64,000 nucleotides of DNA from Rhododendron vialii (taxonomy: Eukaryota; Streptophyta; Magnoliopsida; Ericales; Ericaceae): positions 6,048,001-6,112,000 of the forward strand of contig NC_080565.1 in NCBI RefSeq assembly GCF_030253575.1, written 5' to 3'. The translations under genes were made by a program, and so were the position numbers. A model generated the notes under the pieces. The model was given only the letters and a program-made list of their open reading frames with translations, was not told the origin of the DNA and made no database searches. Below are positions 34,498 through 47,300 of this stretch, in pieces; positions within the stretch are counted from its first letter, which is position 1, and each line of letters begins with the position of its first letter.

Positions 34498-37400
34498 ATG
34501 GCGGAACCCAATGGTGGTGGCGGCAATGGCAATGCCGGCGAGGCGGGGAATCGGCCACGGGGTAGTGTCGAGACTCCGGAGTCTCGAATCGACGATCAAG
34601 CTACTGCCGAACCTTCATCGAGTGTCAGTGTAGCGGCCGCAGGCGGCGGCGGCGACAGTGGTGGCCATGCAGCGGCGGTGGCTGGTGGCGATGAGGGGCG
34701 TACGCCAGGAGGGATACGGCGTACGCCAGGCTCTGTTGTGATAGTGGGTCCACAGGTTCGTCGACTGGATCCAAGCAGTGGGGTAGAGGGTGTGGTGATT
34801 ACCGGTTTGGACTCGACTGGAGCCGGCGGCAGCGGCAGGGGCAGTGGTGATGATGGTGGCCGACCGGGGACGCCACCGAGGGATCCGGCGAGGGGCAAAG
34901 GTCCCGTGGTTGAGGAGGGAGCGTCCGGGGCAGTCCCCACGGAGGAGGTGGAGTTTCGGCCAGCAGTGGGGTCTTCGGCACACGTACCCATCACTCGGGG
35001 AGATTTTGCTGAGTTCGTGTCCGAGGAGGAACTCGGCCGGTTGCTCCGTGAGAACCCGGGGGTAGTGGCTGCAATGCTGGCAGCACGAGAGGATAGGGCC
35101 CGGCAAGTGGAGAGAGCGCAGGAGGAGGAGCGCTTGAGGGAGGAGGCCGAGAGGGCTAGGGCCGATGAGGAAGCCTTTGTGAGCGAGACTGAGATAGCTG
35201 AGGAGGCTCAGGGGGAGGTGTGGTCGTTTGAGCGAGCAGTGACGCTCGCAGAGTCCGCCCGGCTGGCACCCCGCCGTCAGTTTGACGCGGCTACGTACGC
35301 TCCGCCCGAGCCACACCTGTTTATACCGTCCGGGGTCGAGAGCCTCGCACCTTTGAGGGGGAGTTATGACGCCGAGCTGATACTGAGGGACCCGCAGAGG
35401 CACTTGTCAGTGGACTGGGCACAGGTGTTCCTTTTGAACTTTTTCCTTTGATATGCATGTCTTATCGTTTGAATCCAAAGGTAGTTTTGAACTGTTGTAG
35501 CGTAGCTCGTAATGCATGTAGATTGGAACCTCGATTGTAACCTGACTGAGAAAATGGAACCTCGAATAATATGCCTCGACGCAGAAACTCGACTTGAATG
35601 GTAGAACAATCGAAGTAGTTGAATCGACTTGCAGGATGCCCCATGACTTTGAGGAAATGGTTAGCGCCAAACTAGAATTGACCATAAGTGGCTTCGATCA
35701 ATAAGGCTATCCTTTGAACTTGACTTCGACTAAGTAGATTGCCATGACATGACGGACGCCCGGATGGCGTGCCCAATAGCTTGATTCGACCATATTGCCA
35801 TACCGAAAACTCGCGTAATCGACTGAGAGATGTACCTTGAGAAAAGAGAGGCCCAGTGGCTCGGAACTCGACTAAGAAACACCCTTGAATTGATTCGACT
35901 GATAGCAGAGCTGGATAGGAGAATACAAGTGCCTAGTAGCTTTTGTTCGACCTTTATGATACCAGTTTCGACTGTAGAGTTACTCTTTGATATTTTGAAT
36001 TCGACTAACTGTTTGGATTGCAATTCATTGATGAAGTTCTTTCTGCTGTCTGTCTGTCTTTGTTGTGCAGAGGGGGGCGGCCAGCACTCGGGGCCACGGA
36101 GGTCCGGCGAGTTCGCTTGAGCTGTACAGGAGCTTGCCTGAGCGTGTCAGGGCCTTGATTGACGCCGCAGGGTTCCGGCCGTTTATCCTCACGTTGACGG
36201 CCGTGAAGAGCGACCACGCTCTGCTGACAGCGCTGGCCGAGAGGTGGTGGGATTCCTCAAATACCTTCCACTTGCCGATTGGGGAGATGACAGTGACCCC
36301 GTCCGACTTCGCAGCGCTCACAGGCTTGAGGGTAGGTGGAGAGCCTATCTCGTTTGACTCAGAGATTTACAGGGATCCGGCGGCTCTGACGTGGTTCCTA
36401 GGGCAGGCGCCGGCGGGTGAGGCGGAGACCGTCCATTATGACCAGTTCAAACGGTATTTGCACGGGAGGGAGCCGGAGTCAGAGTTGGAGGCGGAGCAGA
36501 TGGCGAGGGCCTACCTGTTGTACTTGTTCGGGGCTACCCTGTACCCGAACAAGCGATCCACAGTCCACCTGTCCTACTTACCGGCCCTCCATGACTTAGG
36601 CGCAGCTTCGAGGTTTGACTGGGGAGGAGCTGCCCTGGGCACCTGCTATGGCTTTATGGGGGCGTTCTCTCGCGGGAAGAAGGCGACTGCCGGCTACTGG
36701 AGGGTGTGGGAGGTAAGAAACAAAGACTATCATTTACTTACCGCTTTTCCCTTTATTGCATTTGTACTTTGATTTGCATATGAACTGTATCCTGACGCCT
36801 TGGTTGTCTTTACCATTTGCAGCTATGGGCTTATGAGGTGCTGAAGATGTACCCTCCGGAGAACAAGTGCCCGAACCTGAGGATGCTCCCCCGTGCCATG
36901 ATTTGGGGTCCTATGTACAGCGGGAAAAAGAAGTCCAGAGGGAGCCTCCTAGCTTTCCGGACCTACCTCGACGAGCTGTCTGGCACTCAGGTATGCAATT
37001 ATGTCGAATTTGATCATTATACCCGTAGAATTGCTTTAATGCTGTCGCTGATACCTTACAAACTGTGCCATTGCCGTGCAGGTGGATTGGAACCCTTGGA
37101 GCGGCGCTGAGCCTGAGCCTGAGTACCTGGCGGAGAGTAGGGTGGTGACTGCGAGCCGGGTGCTTTTGGAGTCGGCCTTCGGGTGGCGGTGGTACCTGGG
37201 TGACCGGGTGACACGGCAGTCACTAGGCGCTCTTGACTTTCAGGTGCCGGGGCCACTTCCTCCTCACGCTTCCCACACGGACAAGTATACCCTGGCTGAG
37301 CTGAGGCGCTTCACTGTTCCGACCGGGCTGGCTGCTTTTCTGAGGCCTGAGCGTGACTACGCCGTATACCGAAGGCAGCACCTGGCGAGGCCGCTCGGCG

Positions 37401-38321
37401 TGCTGGAGCATGTCGCCGTGCAGAGTGAGGCGCTTGAGGCTGGTGAGGAGAGGCGGAGCCGGGAGAGCAGGGCATCCCGCCCGAGAGAGAGGAGCGACTA
37501 TGCCACAGTGACTGGGCTGCCTCGGCTTTCTTGGACCCTAGCTGTGCGGGACACGGCAGGAGAGGAGGCTATAGTTCGGTTCGAGCCCGCCAGGACAGAC
37601 CCAGCAGAGATCACAGGGCCGGTAAGACATTCCTTTACCCTTTTGTAGTTCCCGTATTTGTTTTCAGTATGTACACTTGGCTTGCATTCTGATTCTGTCC
37701 CGAAATATGTCACAGGCCCCGATAGAATGGGTACGGGAGGCAGCTCGCCTGATGAAGGCCATGGAGAAGGAGTTCCACAGGATAGCCGGCGGCGCCTCTT
37801 TGCAATTGGAGTACCCATCACCAGTTCCAGCTCCCGTTGAGCAGCCTCAGGTATAACTGTTCCTTTTACTTTTGATCGGGATTGCTTTTGACATTTCCTG
37901 CACTCAGCATTTCAATATATACAATATGCACAAAGTATGTTAACTGAATTGAATGACTATGCAGGGACACGCTAGGGCGGCTCCTAGGAGAAAGAGCGTG
38001 CGGCCTCCCCCAGCAAAGAAGGCAGCTTCGAGCTCCTCCCGGCCAGTGGCAAGGGTGGAACAGGGAGTGCAAATCACTCCGGCCAGCGAGGAGCTCCAGT
38101 TCCGCCGGGAGCTGAGGAAGAGGCCTGCAGAGAAGAAGCCTGCCGAGGGACCCTCGCAGAAGAAGAGGAGAGAAGAAGAAGAGGCAGAGGAAGAAGAGGA
38201 AGAGGGGACGTCCCTCAGCAGCGGCTCCGACTCGGCGAGCGATCCGAGGTTCCGGATAGACCCTAGGGAGGTGGAGGACAGCGAGGACGAGGACGACGAG
38301 GAAGACCTTTTTGATGACTGA
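34498..38321 (+). CDS. plant mobile domain (PMD) protein, antisense gene inside retrotransposon
   Basis: Six exons: 34498-35424, 36071-36712, 36823-36990, 37082-37621, 37716-37850 and 37965-38321. All introns are GT-AG and all joints phase 0; total 922 aa with no stop. Residues 1-170 are Gly/Pro/Ala-rich and about 195-230 form a charged coiled coil (QEEERLREEAERARADEEA). Residues ~325-600 carry the PMD (aminotransferase-like plant mobile) domain, with TFHLPIGEMTV and SDFAALTGL near 374-395, LLYLFGATLYPNK, then LWAYEVLKMYPPE. The C-terminus has Lys/Arg clusters followed by long Glu and Asp runs, suggesting a nuclear protein. PMD is known from MAIN/MAIL host proteins and from transposons. Introns persist because the gene is antisense to the element's genomic RNA. 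Two palindromes of the LTR family lie inside exon 1 (34697, 34718). Confidence 0.82.
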
Positions 38322-39519
38322 GGGCTATCACCGAGCCTTAGTCTATTTTGCCGGTACTTGCCGCTTTTGGATAGATACTTTGATACTCGATGTTTTGGAC
38401 GGGGCCTGCGTGCCTCTTGATTTTGCGGGCGAGTGTGCCCTGATACATTTAGCTCTGCCCGGGCCGTTGTGTCGTTTGATACTCGGTACATTTCCACCAG
38501 TAGCTTTGACACAGTAGTATATAATAGATGCATTTTCTGTTTTACTGCTTTCCCATTACTTTGGTGAGACTTGGTAAAGGAAAAGAGCAAAACATCCGCT
38601 AATATCTATCATGCATTGATGAATACTTTGAGTCGACCACAGACACTTGACTACGCACATAATTGACTTAGCTCGAAGAAAAGATGGACAGAAACGTCCT
38701 AGGATACCACACGTATCCCAGACACGCGGGGGATACGGGAGTTTTGGGCGCCGGTAGGCCAAACTTCATCATTTACCCCGGGGAAGGAAACTGACCCTTT
38801 TGAACGGTGACATAGATGCAAAATGACTTGTACGAATCATCCAAACCGATAGAAATGTACCGGTGCAAGGGAAATACCAAGAAAACGCTAAAAATGCCAT
38901 AAAAACGGGCATAAGACGCCAAAGATGACTCGATATAGTCCCGGACTGAAAACCGACACCCCCACACAGTCACATAAGTCCTACGCAACTTGTATGGTAT
39001 GACAAAACTTGGCAAGAGCCCTGGAAACGAGTTTTGACCATCCGTATCCTTGATTTTGTCTCGACACGGGCCACCGAGGGTCCAAAATCTTCATCGGGCG
39101 TGACTTTTGGAATCCGATGCTTGGCCATAGTCTTAAATGTCATTTGTGACTTGTAGGACCCAACAAATAGCCAAAGCCAGCCCCGGAATTGAAAACGACC
39201 ACACGGAGGCAGTAGCTGCTCAAGACTGGTTTCTGGTGAAGCCTACTGGCGTACGCCAGAAGTTGAGGGCAGTACGCCAGCAGTGTGGGGACACGGACAC
39301 GCCAGTAAATAACTGGCGTACGCCAGGGTCCTGAGTGCCAGATCCACTTGACTGACCAACTGTCCTTTTTCGGGGGCCACTTTGTCTTCACCCCTACACG
39401 GTTTGCACACGGTTTCTGGGTGTCTCAGGGGGCAGTGTCCTTTGCATGAACATGATTTGGAGTCTAGCATGAGGCTTCGGATGCCCCATTATTGGCAAAA
39501 ATTTCAAAGGGCAAAGGCC
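38322..39519. other. spacer between the two antisense genes, with palindromes
   Basis: No coding signal. It contains GGCGTACGCC motifs at 39248 and 39314 and half-sites or variants near 39268 and 39294, again at about 20-bp spacing, 200-270 bp upstream of the next TATA box. Confidence 0.6.
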
Positions 39520-39525
39520 TATAAA
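39520..39525 (+). promoter_or_regulatory. candidate TATA box of the DUF7745-like gene
   Basis: TATAAA in GGCCTATAAAGCAGAGG, 76 bp upstream of the ATG at 39596. Confidence 0.55.
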
Positions 39526-39595
39526 GCAGAGGCCCTGCAAAGGTTTCCCAAGGCGCACTGCTTCCCCTTTCCTCCAGTATACTTCAATATTTGTC

Positions 39596-40852
39596 ATGGA
39601 CAACCCCCTCCCGACTTTACTTAGGCCCTGGTTGGCGCAATTTCTAAGCGTTGACTGGCTCAACTTTCAATACCACGGTCTCGCCTCGTTCCGCTTTCTT
39701 CGACATGTGCCACTCCGCCCAGTGCTCCTGCAGGCTGCTCTCAGATTCTGGGATCCAGATGTCCATGTCTTTCGCTTTGGCGACGACGAGATGTGCCCGA
39801 CTGTCGAAGAATTCCAGGCGTACCTTCGGACCTTCTCGTCCCCTACGCTTGTAGTTCCGCCCTACCAGGCGAGCATGCCCAAATTGCTGGCCAGTTCACT
39901 CAATATTTCCCGGGGCTTGGCGAATACCATCCTGGAGGGCGGCCAATTGAAAATCATGCGGTTGATCGAAATGTACAGCCCGGACGGTAATTTGGCTAGT
40001 GATGACGCTCAGGCGCGTCGCCGCTTTGCCTTGGTGATCTGCTTGCTGGCCGCCTACCTGCTTGTGCCGGCCGACGGGCGGGTCAGCCCTTCACTGGTGA
40101 GCGTTGCTGCACAGATGGGGGCGCGAAGGAACGTGGTCCCTCTGGTCCTGGCCGAAACTCTCTTGGGTTCGGATTTGGTGTATACGGGCCAGTCCGCCGT
40201 TTTCAGCGGCAGCCCGCTTTTGCTTCAGGTAATCTCACTCAGCTCACCTTTTTCCGGTTTTTCACACGTTCTCATTTTACCTCGACACTCGGCTTAGGCT
40301 GCTTCCTAGCTCCTTACCTGTCTTTTCCCTCAGGCTTTATTTGGCTTCTTACTTGTCTTTTCGCTCATGCAGTTGTGGCTATCGGACAAGTTGAATCTCT
40401 TGCACCCTCCGGTAGCGGGTTGGAATTTCTTTCCGAAGAGGATCCATCAAAGGGAGATGCGGTATCCGGACATGGACATAGAAGGCTGGTATGAGTTCAT
40501 GCAGCAAATGCAGCCTGATGAGATTGCTTGGAGGTGCCCCTGGCTGGACCTCCCGGATATGGCTATTTCCTCCGACGGATTCGACCGGATGGTGATTGCT
40601 GGGCTATCGAGTTTCACTTTCTACATTCCCGGCCGTGTTCTTCGACAGTTGGGCGCCTCTCAAGAGAACCACCGCACCAGCATTGGGGATTTCCGTGTCC
40701 CGAACTTCAATGCTCAAACACTCGGCGGTTACCAACGGCGCTGGGGCCTTAGAGCCCTTCAGGCTGAGATGCCGGGTTTTTCAACAGGGCTAAAGAGCCG
40801 CTACAGACAGTGGCTGAGAGCAGATGTGCATGCAAGGGAAAATATTGACTGA
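39596..40852 (+). CDS. DUF7745-like protein, second antisense gene inside retrotransposon
   Basis: Two exons, 39596-40228 and 40373-40852, joined at CAG|GTAATC ... ATGCAG|TTG in phase 0; 370 aa. It resembles the plant family often called DUF7745: an early Trp/Phe-rich segment, FWDPDVHVFRFGDDEM, then PTVEEFQAYL (residues ~48-75). A middle hydrophobic stretch ALVICLLAAYLLVP and a C-terminal KxRYRQWLRA follow. Function unknown; such proteins occur mostly in TE-rich plant DNA and may be distant relatives of the PMD fold. It ends 544 bp from the 3' end of the convergent gag-pol gene. No lesions. Confidence 0.7.
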
Positions 40853-41396
40853 CTCCGGGCCACTCTGCTATGCTTAGAATAAACTGCGAGCCGTTAGGCT
40901 TCTTAAGCATTTTGTTCTGTTTTTCATGCTTCAACTGTTTTTAAGGCTTTTGTGCTCAGCTTATATATTAGAAATAGTAATTTGCAATAAAGTTGAAAGA
41001 CAACAGGTTTCCCCCTTTCTGACTCGCTTCGGTGCAGCCTTTGACTTGTGCTCGATCCCCTCGAACTGCGCTATTGACCCAAAAGTGTCGAACCTGGATC
41101 GAAATTTTGATAGAGTGTGACCGAATCTCAAGGTGAGATTGCCTACGTATCCCTTTTCAGGGAATCAGGTCAGAACGTAGTTCAGGCCAAGGTTCACTCG
41201 GGTATTTTACCTCTCCTTTTACGCTCTAACTTTTGCCTGGTACCGCCTTTGCAGGTTTTCGGTCTAGCGAGCTTTCGACTTTTGCCTATTTATTTTTTTG
41301 CCTAGAACCGCCTCCTTAGGTTTTCGGTCTAGCAGGCCGCTCTAACTTTTGCTTGGAGTCGCCCACCCTTGTGGTTTTCGACCCAACGAGCATCTC
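40853..41396. other. convergent 3' region with ~70-bp imperfect repeats
   Basis: Between the ends of the antisense gene and gag-pol. TTTTGCCTxGxACCGCCTxx and GGTTTTCGGTCTAGC recur about three times between 41230 and 41395. No gene. Confidence 0.65.
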
Positions 41397-44300
41397 TCAG
41401 GGATAATAACGCTTGAGCTGATCCAGGTTGACCAGGGTGTTGAATTCATTGCCGTCGAGGTCGATGAGCTTAGCAGCACCCCCGGATAGGATGGCCTTGA
41501 TGATGTATGGCCCGGATCGCTTCGGCCTGAATTTCCCACGAGGATCAAACACTGGAGCCCGGATCTCCTTCGTGACCATGTCTCCTTCGACCAAGCCCCT
41601 GGACTTCACCTTTTTGTTGAATGCACGGGCAATTCGACGCTGATACCCCTGAACATGATACAAGGCCCGGAGTCTTCTCTCATCAAACAACATCAACTCG
41701 ATAAACCTTCCGCTTAACCAGTCAGTTTCCTCAAGACCGCTTTTGACCATGATTCTCAGCGATGGTACCTCGAGCTCGATGGGAAGTACCGCCTCCATCC
41801 CATAGACTAAAGAGAAAGGAGTTGCACCCGTTGAAGTGCGAATAGATGTCCGGTACCCCCAGAGGGCGAGAGGCAGCTGCTCGTGCCAATCCCTTGCAGA
41901 CTCGGTAGTCCTCTTGATGATCATCTCGACATTCTTGTTTGCAGCTTCGACAGCCCCATTTGTTTGCGGGCGATAGGTCGTTGAATGATGGATCTCGACA
42001 CCAAATTCCTCGAAGAGCTCCAGAACCCTTCCCTTGAAATGGCTCCCGTTATCGGATACAAATGCCTGAGGAACTCCGTACCGGTAAATGATGTTCTTTC
42101 GAATGAACTGAGCAACTTGAACCGTTGTCAGCGTCTTGTAGGATTCGGCCTCGACCCACTTGGTGAAATAATCTATCGCTACTAGTATGAACTTATGGCC
42201 GTTTGAAGCAGACGGTCTGATCATCCCGATAACATCGATGCCCCAAACAGAGAACGGCCACGGCGAAGTCATGCCATACAGCTTAGACGGAGGGACATGC
42301 TGCAAGTTCGCGTGGATTTGACACTTGTAACAGCGCCGGACATAGTCGACGCACTGCGTCTCCATTGTAGACCAGTAATAACCCTGCCTGAGGATTTTCC
42401 TAGCGAGCATGACGCCGCTCATGTGAGGCCCGCAGACTCCTTCGTGAACCGCTTCCATTATCCTTGTTGGCTCGACGCCGTTGACACAGAGCTTGTGCAT
42501 CCCACAGTGCGACCTTCGATACAGCTTCCCCCCACAGATGATGTACTGAGAAGCCAGCCTCTGTAAGGCAATCCGGTCCTTCTTCGTGGCCTCAATAGGG
42601 AACTCCCCGCGCTCCACAAAGTTCCAAATGTCATGGTACCAGGGTAGGCCATCATCGACATCATCAATGGCGTTGATATACTCGTAAGCGGGCAAGTCCC
42701 TCTGTTCAATCACAATTGGCCGCAGCTTAACTCCTATTGGAAGTTCGATCATTGAAGCCAAAGTCGCCAAGGCATCGGCGAACTGATTCCTCAAGCGTGG
42801 GACATGGGTGAAAGTCACCTTATTGAAGCGAGGAATCAGTTCTTCCAAATCTTGGTGATAAGGCTTCAGCTTTTCCTCACGAACCTTCCAATCTCCATTG
42901 GCTTGGGAAACCACCAAGTTCGAATCGCCAATTACTTCCAACTTCTCGACCCCTAAAGCGATAGCAGCTTCCATTCCGACGATGCAGGCCTCATACTCGG
43001 CTTGATTGTTGGTGACATCGAAATTCAGTTTGAAGGCGAGAGGAATGTGTGCACCGGCGGGCGTGATCAACAATACTCCGATCCCGAATCCCCTTTGGTT
43101 AGCAGCCCCATCAAAATAGAGTGTCCATACTTCTTCGACCACTGTTAGAACCTCTTCGTCGGGGAATGTGAAATCCACGTCTTCCGGGCCGTCGATAGGG
43201 TGATCAGCTAAAAATTCGGCCACAGCGCGCCCCTTTACAGACTTCCTCGTGACATGTTGGAGTTCGAACTCAGCCAGCAGAAGCAACCAACGTGCTAGCT
43301 TATGGGTGAGCGCCGGCTTCTCGAACAGATACTTGATAGGATCCATCCGAGAAATCAGTCTCACCGAATAGGCTAGCATGTAGTGTCTAAGCTTTCTTGT
43401 AGCCCAAACTAGCGCCCAACACGTCTTTTCCAGAGGGGTATAACGCTCCTCAGATCCGACCATCTTCTTGCTCAGGTAGTACACAGCCTTCTCGACCCCA
43501 TTGCTTCCTTCCTGTGCTAGCAGACACCCCATGGCTGTTGAAGAAACGGACAGATAGAGAATCAAAGGCCGACCCGGCGTTGGCGGCATCAGCACCGGTG
43601 GGTTCTGCAAATACCTCTGAATAGACTCGAAAGCGGTCTGGCATTTCTCCGTCCATTCGAATGGGACCCCTTTTTGAGCAAATGGAACAACGGCCCGCAG
43701 GTTAGAGTTAGCTTAGAGATGAACCTGCTGATGAACTGGACCTTCCCTAGAAAACTTCGCACACCTTTTTCAGACTTGGGTGGCTCCATCTCAAGGATTG
43801 CTTTGATTTTGGAAGGATCCACTTCAATTCCCCTCGCGGTGATCAGAAACCCCAACATTTTGCCTGACGTGACCCCAAACGTGCACTTTTGTGGGTTCAG
43901 GCGCACATTGTACTTGCGGAGCCTTTCGAGAAATTGCCTGAGTGTCGGGAGATAGTCTTTTTCCTCCTTTGCCTTCACAATCATGTCATCGACGTAGATC
44001 TCGACGGTCTTATGGATAAAATCGTGAAACAAGGTCGTTTGAGCCCGTTGGAAAGTGCACCCGGCGTTCTTCAGCCCAAACGGCATCTTTACATAGCAGT
44101 AAGTCCCCCATTCCGTGACAAATGTCGTTTTCTCTTGGTCCTCGGGTGCCACAGAGATCTGGTTGTATCCGGAGAATCCGTCGACAAAAGAGAGCAAGGC
44201 ATGCCCCGCCGTGTTATCCACAAGCACGTCAATGTGTGGCAAGGGAAAACTGTCTTTGGGGCTTGCCTTGTTTAAGTCCCGGAAGTCGACGCAGACTCGG

Positions 44301-47300
44301 ATCTTTCCATCATTCTTAGGAACGGGCACGATGTTGGCCACCCATTTGGGGTATTCTGCAACCCTTATGAACCCTGCATCAATCTGTTTAGTAACCTCTT
44401 CCTTGATCTTCTGAACCCAATCCGGCCTCATTCTGCGGAGCTTCTGTTTGACGGGGACAGCCCCAGGCTCTAACGGGATGCGATGCTGCACTATCTCGGG
44501 ATCGATGCCGGGCATATCCTTATGAGACCACGCGAAAACCTCGGGAAATTCCTTGAGAAGCTCGATAGTTCCGGCATGATTTTCTGGGGATAGATTTGCA
44601 CCGATTTGCATCATGCGGGGGTCATCCTCGTCTTTCAAATTTACAAAAATTACTTCTTCTTTTAGAGGCTGAGCACGCCTTTCGTCTTCCTTTTCGATGA
44701 GGGAACGCAACTCAGCCGGGATATCCCTGTCGAAGTCTGTTCCTTCATCGTCAGGGTCGACACAGTTTATATAGAAGCTAGCAAAGTAGTCAGAAGTAGG
44801 ATCATGCATTTCATAAAACCCCACGGGGTTGCCAAGTACAACAGACTCGAACTCGAAGTAAAAGCTACGACGTGGAGGGCCGAGAGGCACAAGCTCCGAC
44901 TCTGAGCTAGACTTAGACTTGACAGACTCTGTGTCAGACTCAGACTCATCGTCAATGCATGTTAGACGCGGAGTGAAAATGCAATTATTGAGACTTCCCT
45001 GTGCCTTCACAATGAGAGAGGTAGGATCCTCGAGAGTATCTGGGGAGTCGGGCCCGAGCATCAGCACTTCAGCTTCTTCGCCCTTGCCAACCAAACCTAC
45101 TTGGGAGAACAGCATCTCCAGATCCCCTTGATCAAAAGCCTTCAGCCAGTCAAACTCTCCCTTGGTCTGACCCAGCTGCTTCTCGAACTCCTTTTTGGCC
45201 AGTTTTTCTTCGGCCGACTCTTCATCGGACCAGGTATCCGCAGCAAATATTTCAAATCCCGGCAGCCAAGTGGAAGCCTCTGGATCCCAAAACGGCTCTA
45301 TCTGTCCCGAATAAGCAGAACCTCCTCCCTCTCGCACAAAGTAGCTGTCGGGGTTACCAAAAAGGGTTCGAGGTTTTCCCGTGTCTTTCCTCTTTTCGGC
45401 GCCTTTGGCCGGTGGAGTGTAACCAAGACCAAAGCGGCCGTTGTTGGAAGGAAAGACAGGGAACTCGGCGATCCCTTGTTGGTTGGCCCCGAGTCCTAGG
45501 CCCGGCATGAATGACATCTTCCTCATCATTTCGAGGACAGTTGAGCTTATGGTGAAGTCATCATCCATGGCAATGGCGAGGACTGAGCCAGATGTGTCGA
45601 AAGAGAAACCCCCGAAGTCCGAGTCTTCTTCCCCGTGCATAATGCCCAAGACAGGCGTGCCGTCATCCGTGAGCGGGCGGATCCCAGAGTCCGCGCAGAT
45701 TGTTAAGGTTCCGGTAGGCAGCCCCAGCATGACTTTCTGGTGTAGGGTTGAAGGTACAGCCATAATGTCGGCCCTATGAAGCCAAGGTCTGCCCAGCAGC
45801 AGGTTAAAGGTGGCGGGGACGTCAACCACGTGGAACTCTACATCCATTTCGAAACCCTCAGCATCCAGTTTCAGCATCAGAGTTCCTTCCACCATGCGGC
45901 GAGTGCTGTCATATGCCTTGACGGCCAGATTGGAGGGCGTTAGGTCGCTCTTTGAGAATCCCAAACGGTAGGCAACCCTCATCGGGCAAACGTTGATAGC
46001 TGAGCCGTTGTCAATTAGCACGGTTGGCACCCAATGTCCCCGGCACTTGATGGTGATGTGCAGCGGGCGGTTGTGAGCAGTTCCTTCAACGGGCAGATCC
46101 CTCTCAGTGAAAGTGACGGAGTGTTTAGAGAGAAGTGGTAGCACGAGAGCAATCATGGCCTCGGGGGTAATGTCGATCGGTACAGTGAGCCGGGCCAATG
46201 CGGAAGACAGCTTCTCACGATGCTCCTTTGATGACGATATCAGACCCCAGATAGAGACGGCGGCAGGAATCCGTTCGAGCTGTTTCAAAATGGCGTCTTC
46301 TTCTGGAGCCCCATTCGGAAAGAGCGGATCAGTTCGCTGAGCAACGGGAACAGTGGCTTTCTGACCGGGCGGATTGGACGAGCTTCCCGCCTGGAGGTTG
46401 GAAGGCTGAAACACTCGGCCGCTCCTAGTGACATTGGCCACGTCCCACCAAGATGATGAGTCAATAGAATCCCACAGATCGGCCGGTACTTCTTCCAGCT
46501 TGCGCTTCCCTTTGTCCGTTGATGCCACCGCTGCAGTCGAATCTGCCCCCAGAGCGGTATCCCATTCCAAATCCTCCATCACTAGACCCTCCCAAAAGGC
46601 GGGATCCTGTGCAGCCTCTTCTTCAAATGGTGCTCCTGGGTTAGTGACGAATGGAACGTCCCAAAATCCTCCATCGACGAGAGCAGTATTGACGGTCCAT
46701 ACTTCGTTCCCCATGTTGAGGTCGACAGTGTTGTCGACGTCCCAAATATCAGCGGGCGGTGAGGTCTTAATAGCTTCTTCCGCATCCCAGAGGTCGGCCG
46801 GAAGCGCATCTAGAACCATGATTGAGCAGTCATCCCCGGGGGCTGTAATGACAGGACGCGGCCGTTCCACAGAAACAACGTCGAGGGTAATATCACACTC
46901 ATGGATGCGACGGTCGAGCGTGTCAACAATAGCATTTACCAAGGGTAACATGGCGCCTAGCGGGCGACGAACTTCGGGCACAACCTCTCCCTCTTGGAAC
47001 TGGTCCCAGTACTTCTCATCAAAGTCGTTTTGGTCCACATCCGCCTCGAGGCCTTGACCCAATTGCCACCCACCAGGCTGTGGATCCCACACGTACTCCT
47101 CGGCTTCCACTTCGACGGGGTTTAATTTGGGCTGGTAAAAGAGCGTGAACAGAGAGAGACCATCCAGAGGGTCAACCTGCGCCGCGTTCCATTCTTCCTG
47201 CCACTGATCTAGCCACATTTGATTGACCTGAGGGTGCGCAGGGAATCCCATATTATACTGTTCAGTCCAATCACTGCAAAGTTCTTCCCACTCCTTGGCT

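Noticed and set aside
34596-35403. Minus-strand frames opposite PMD exon 1
   Set aside because: Shadows of a GC-rich coding exon; the plus-strand gene has splice sites and a domain.
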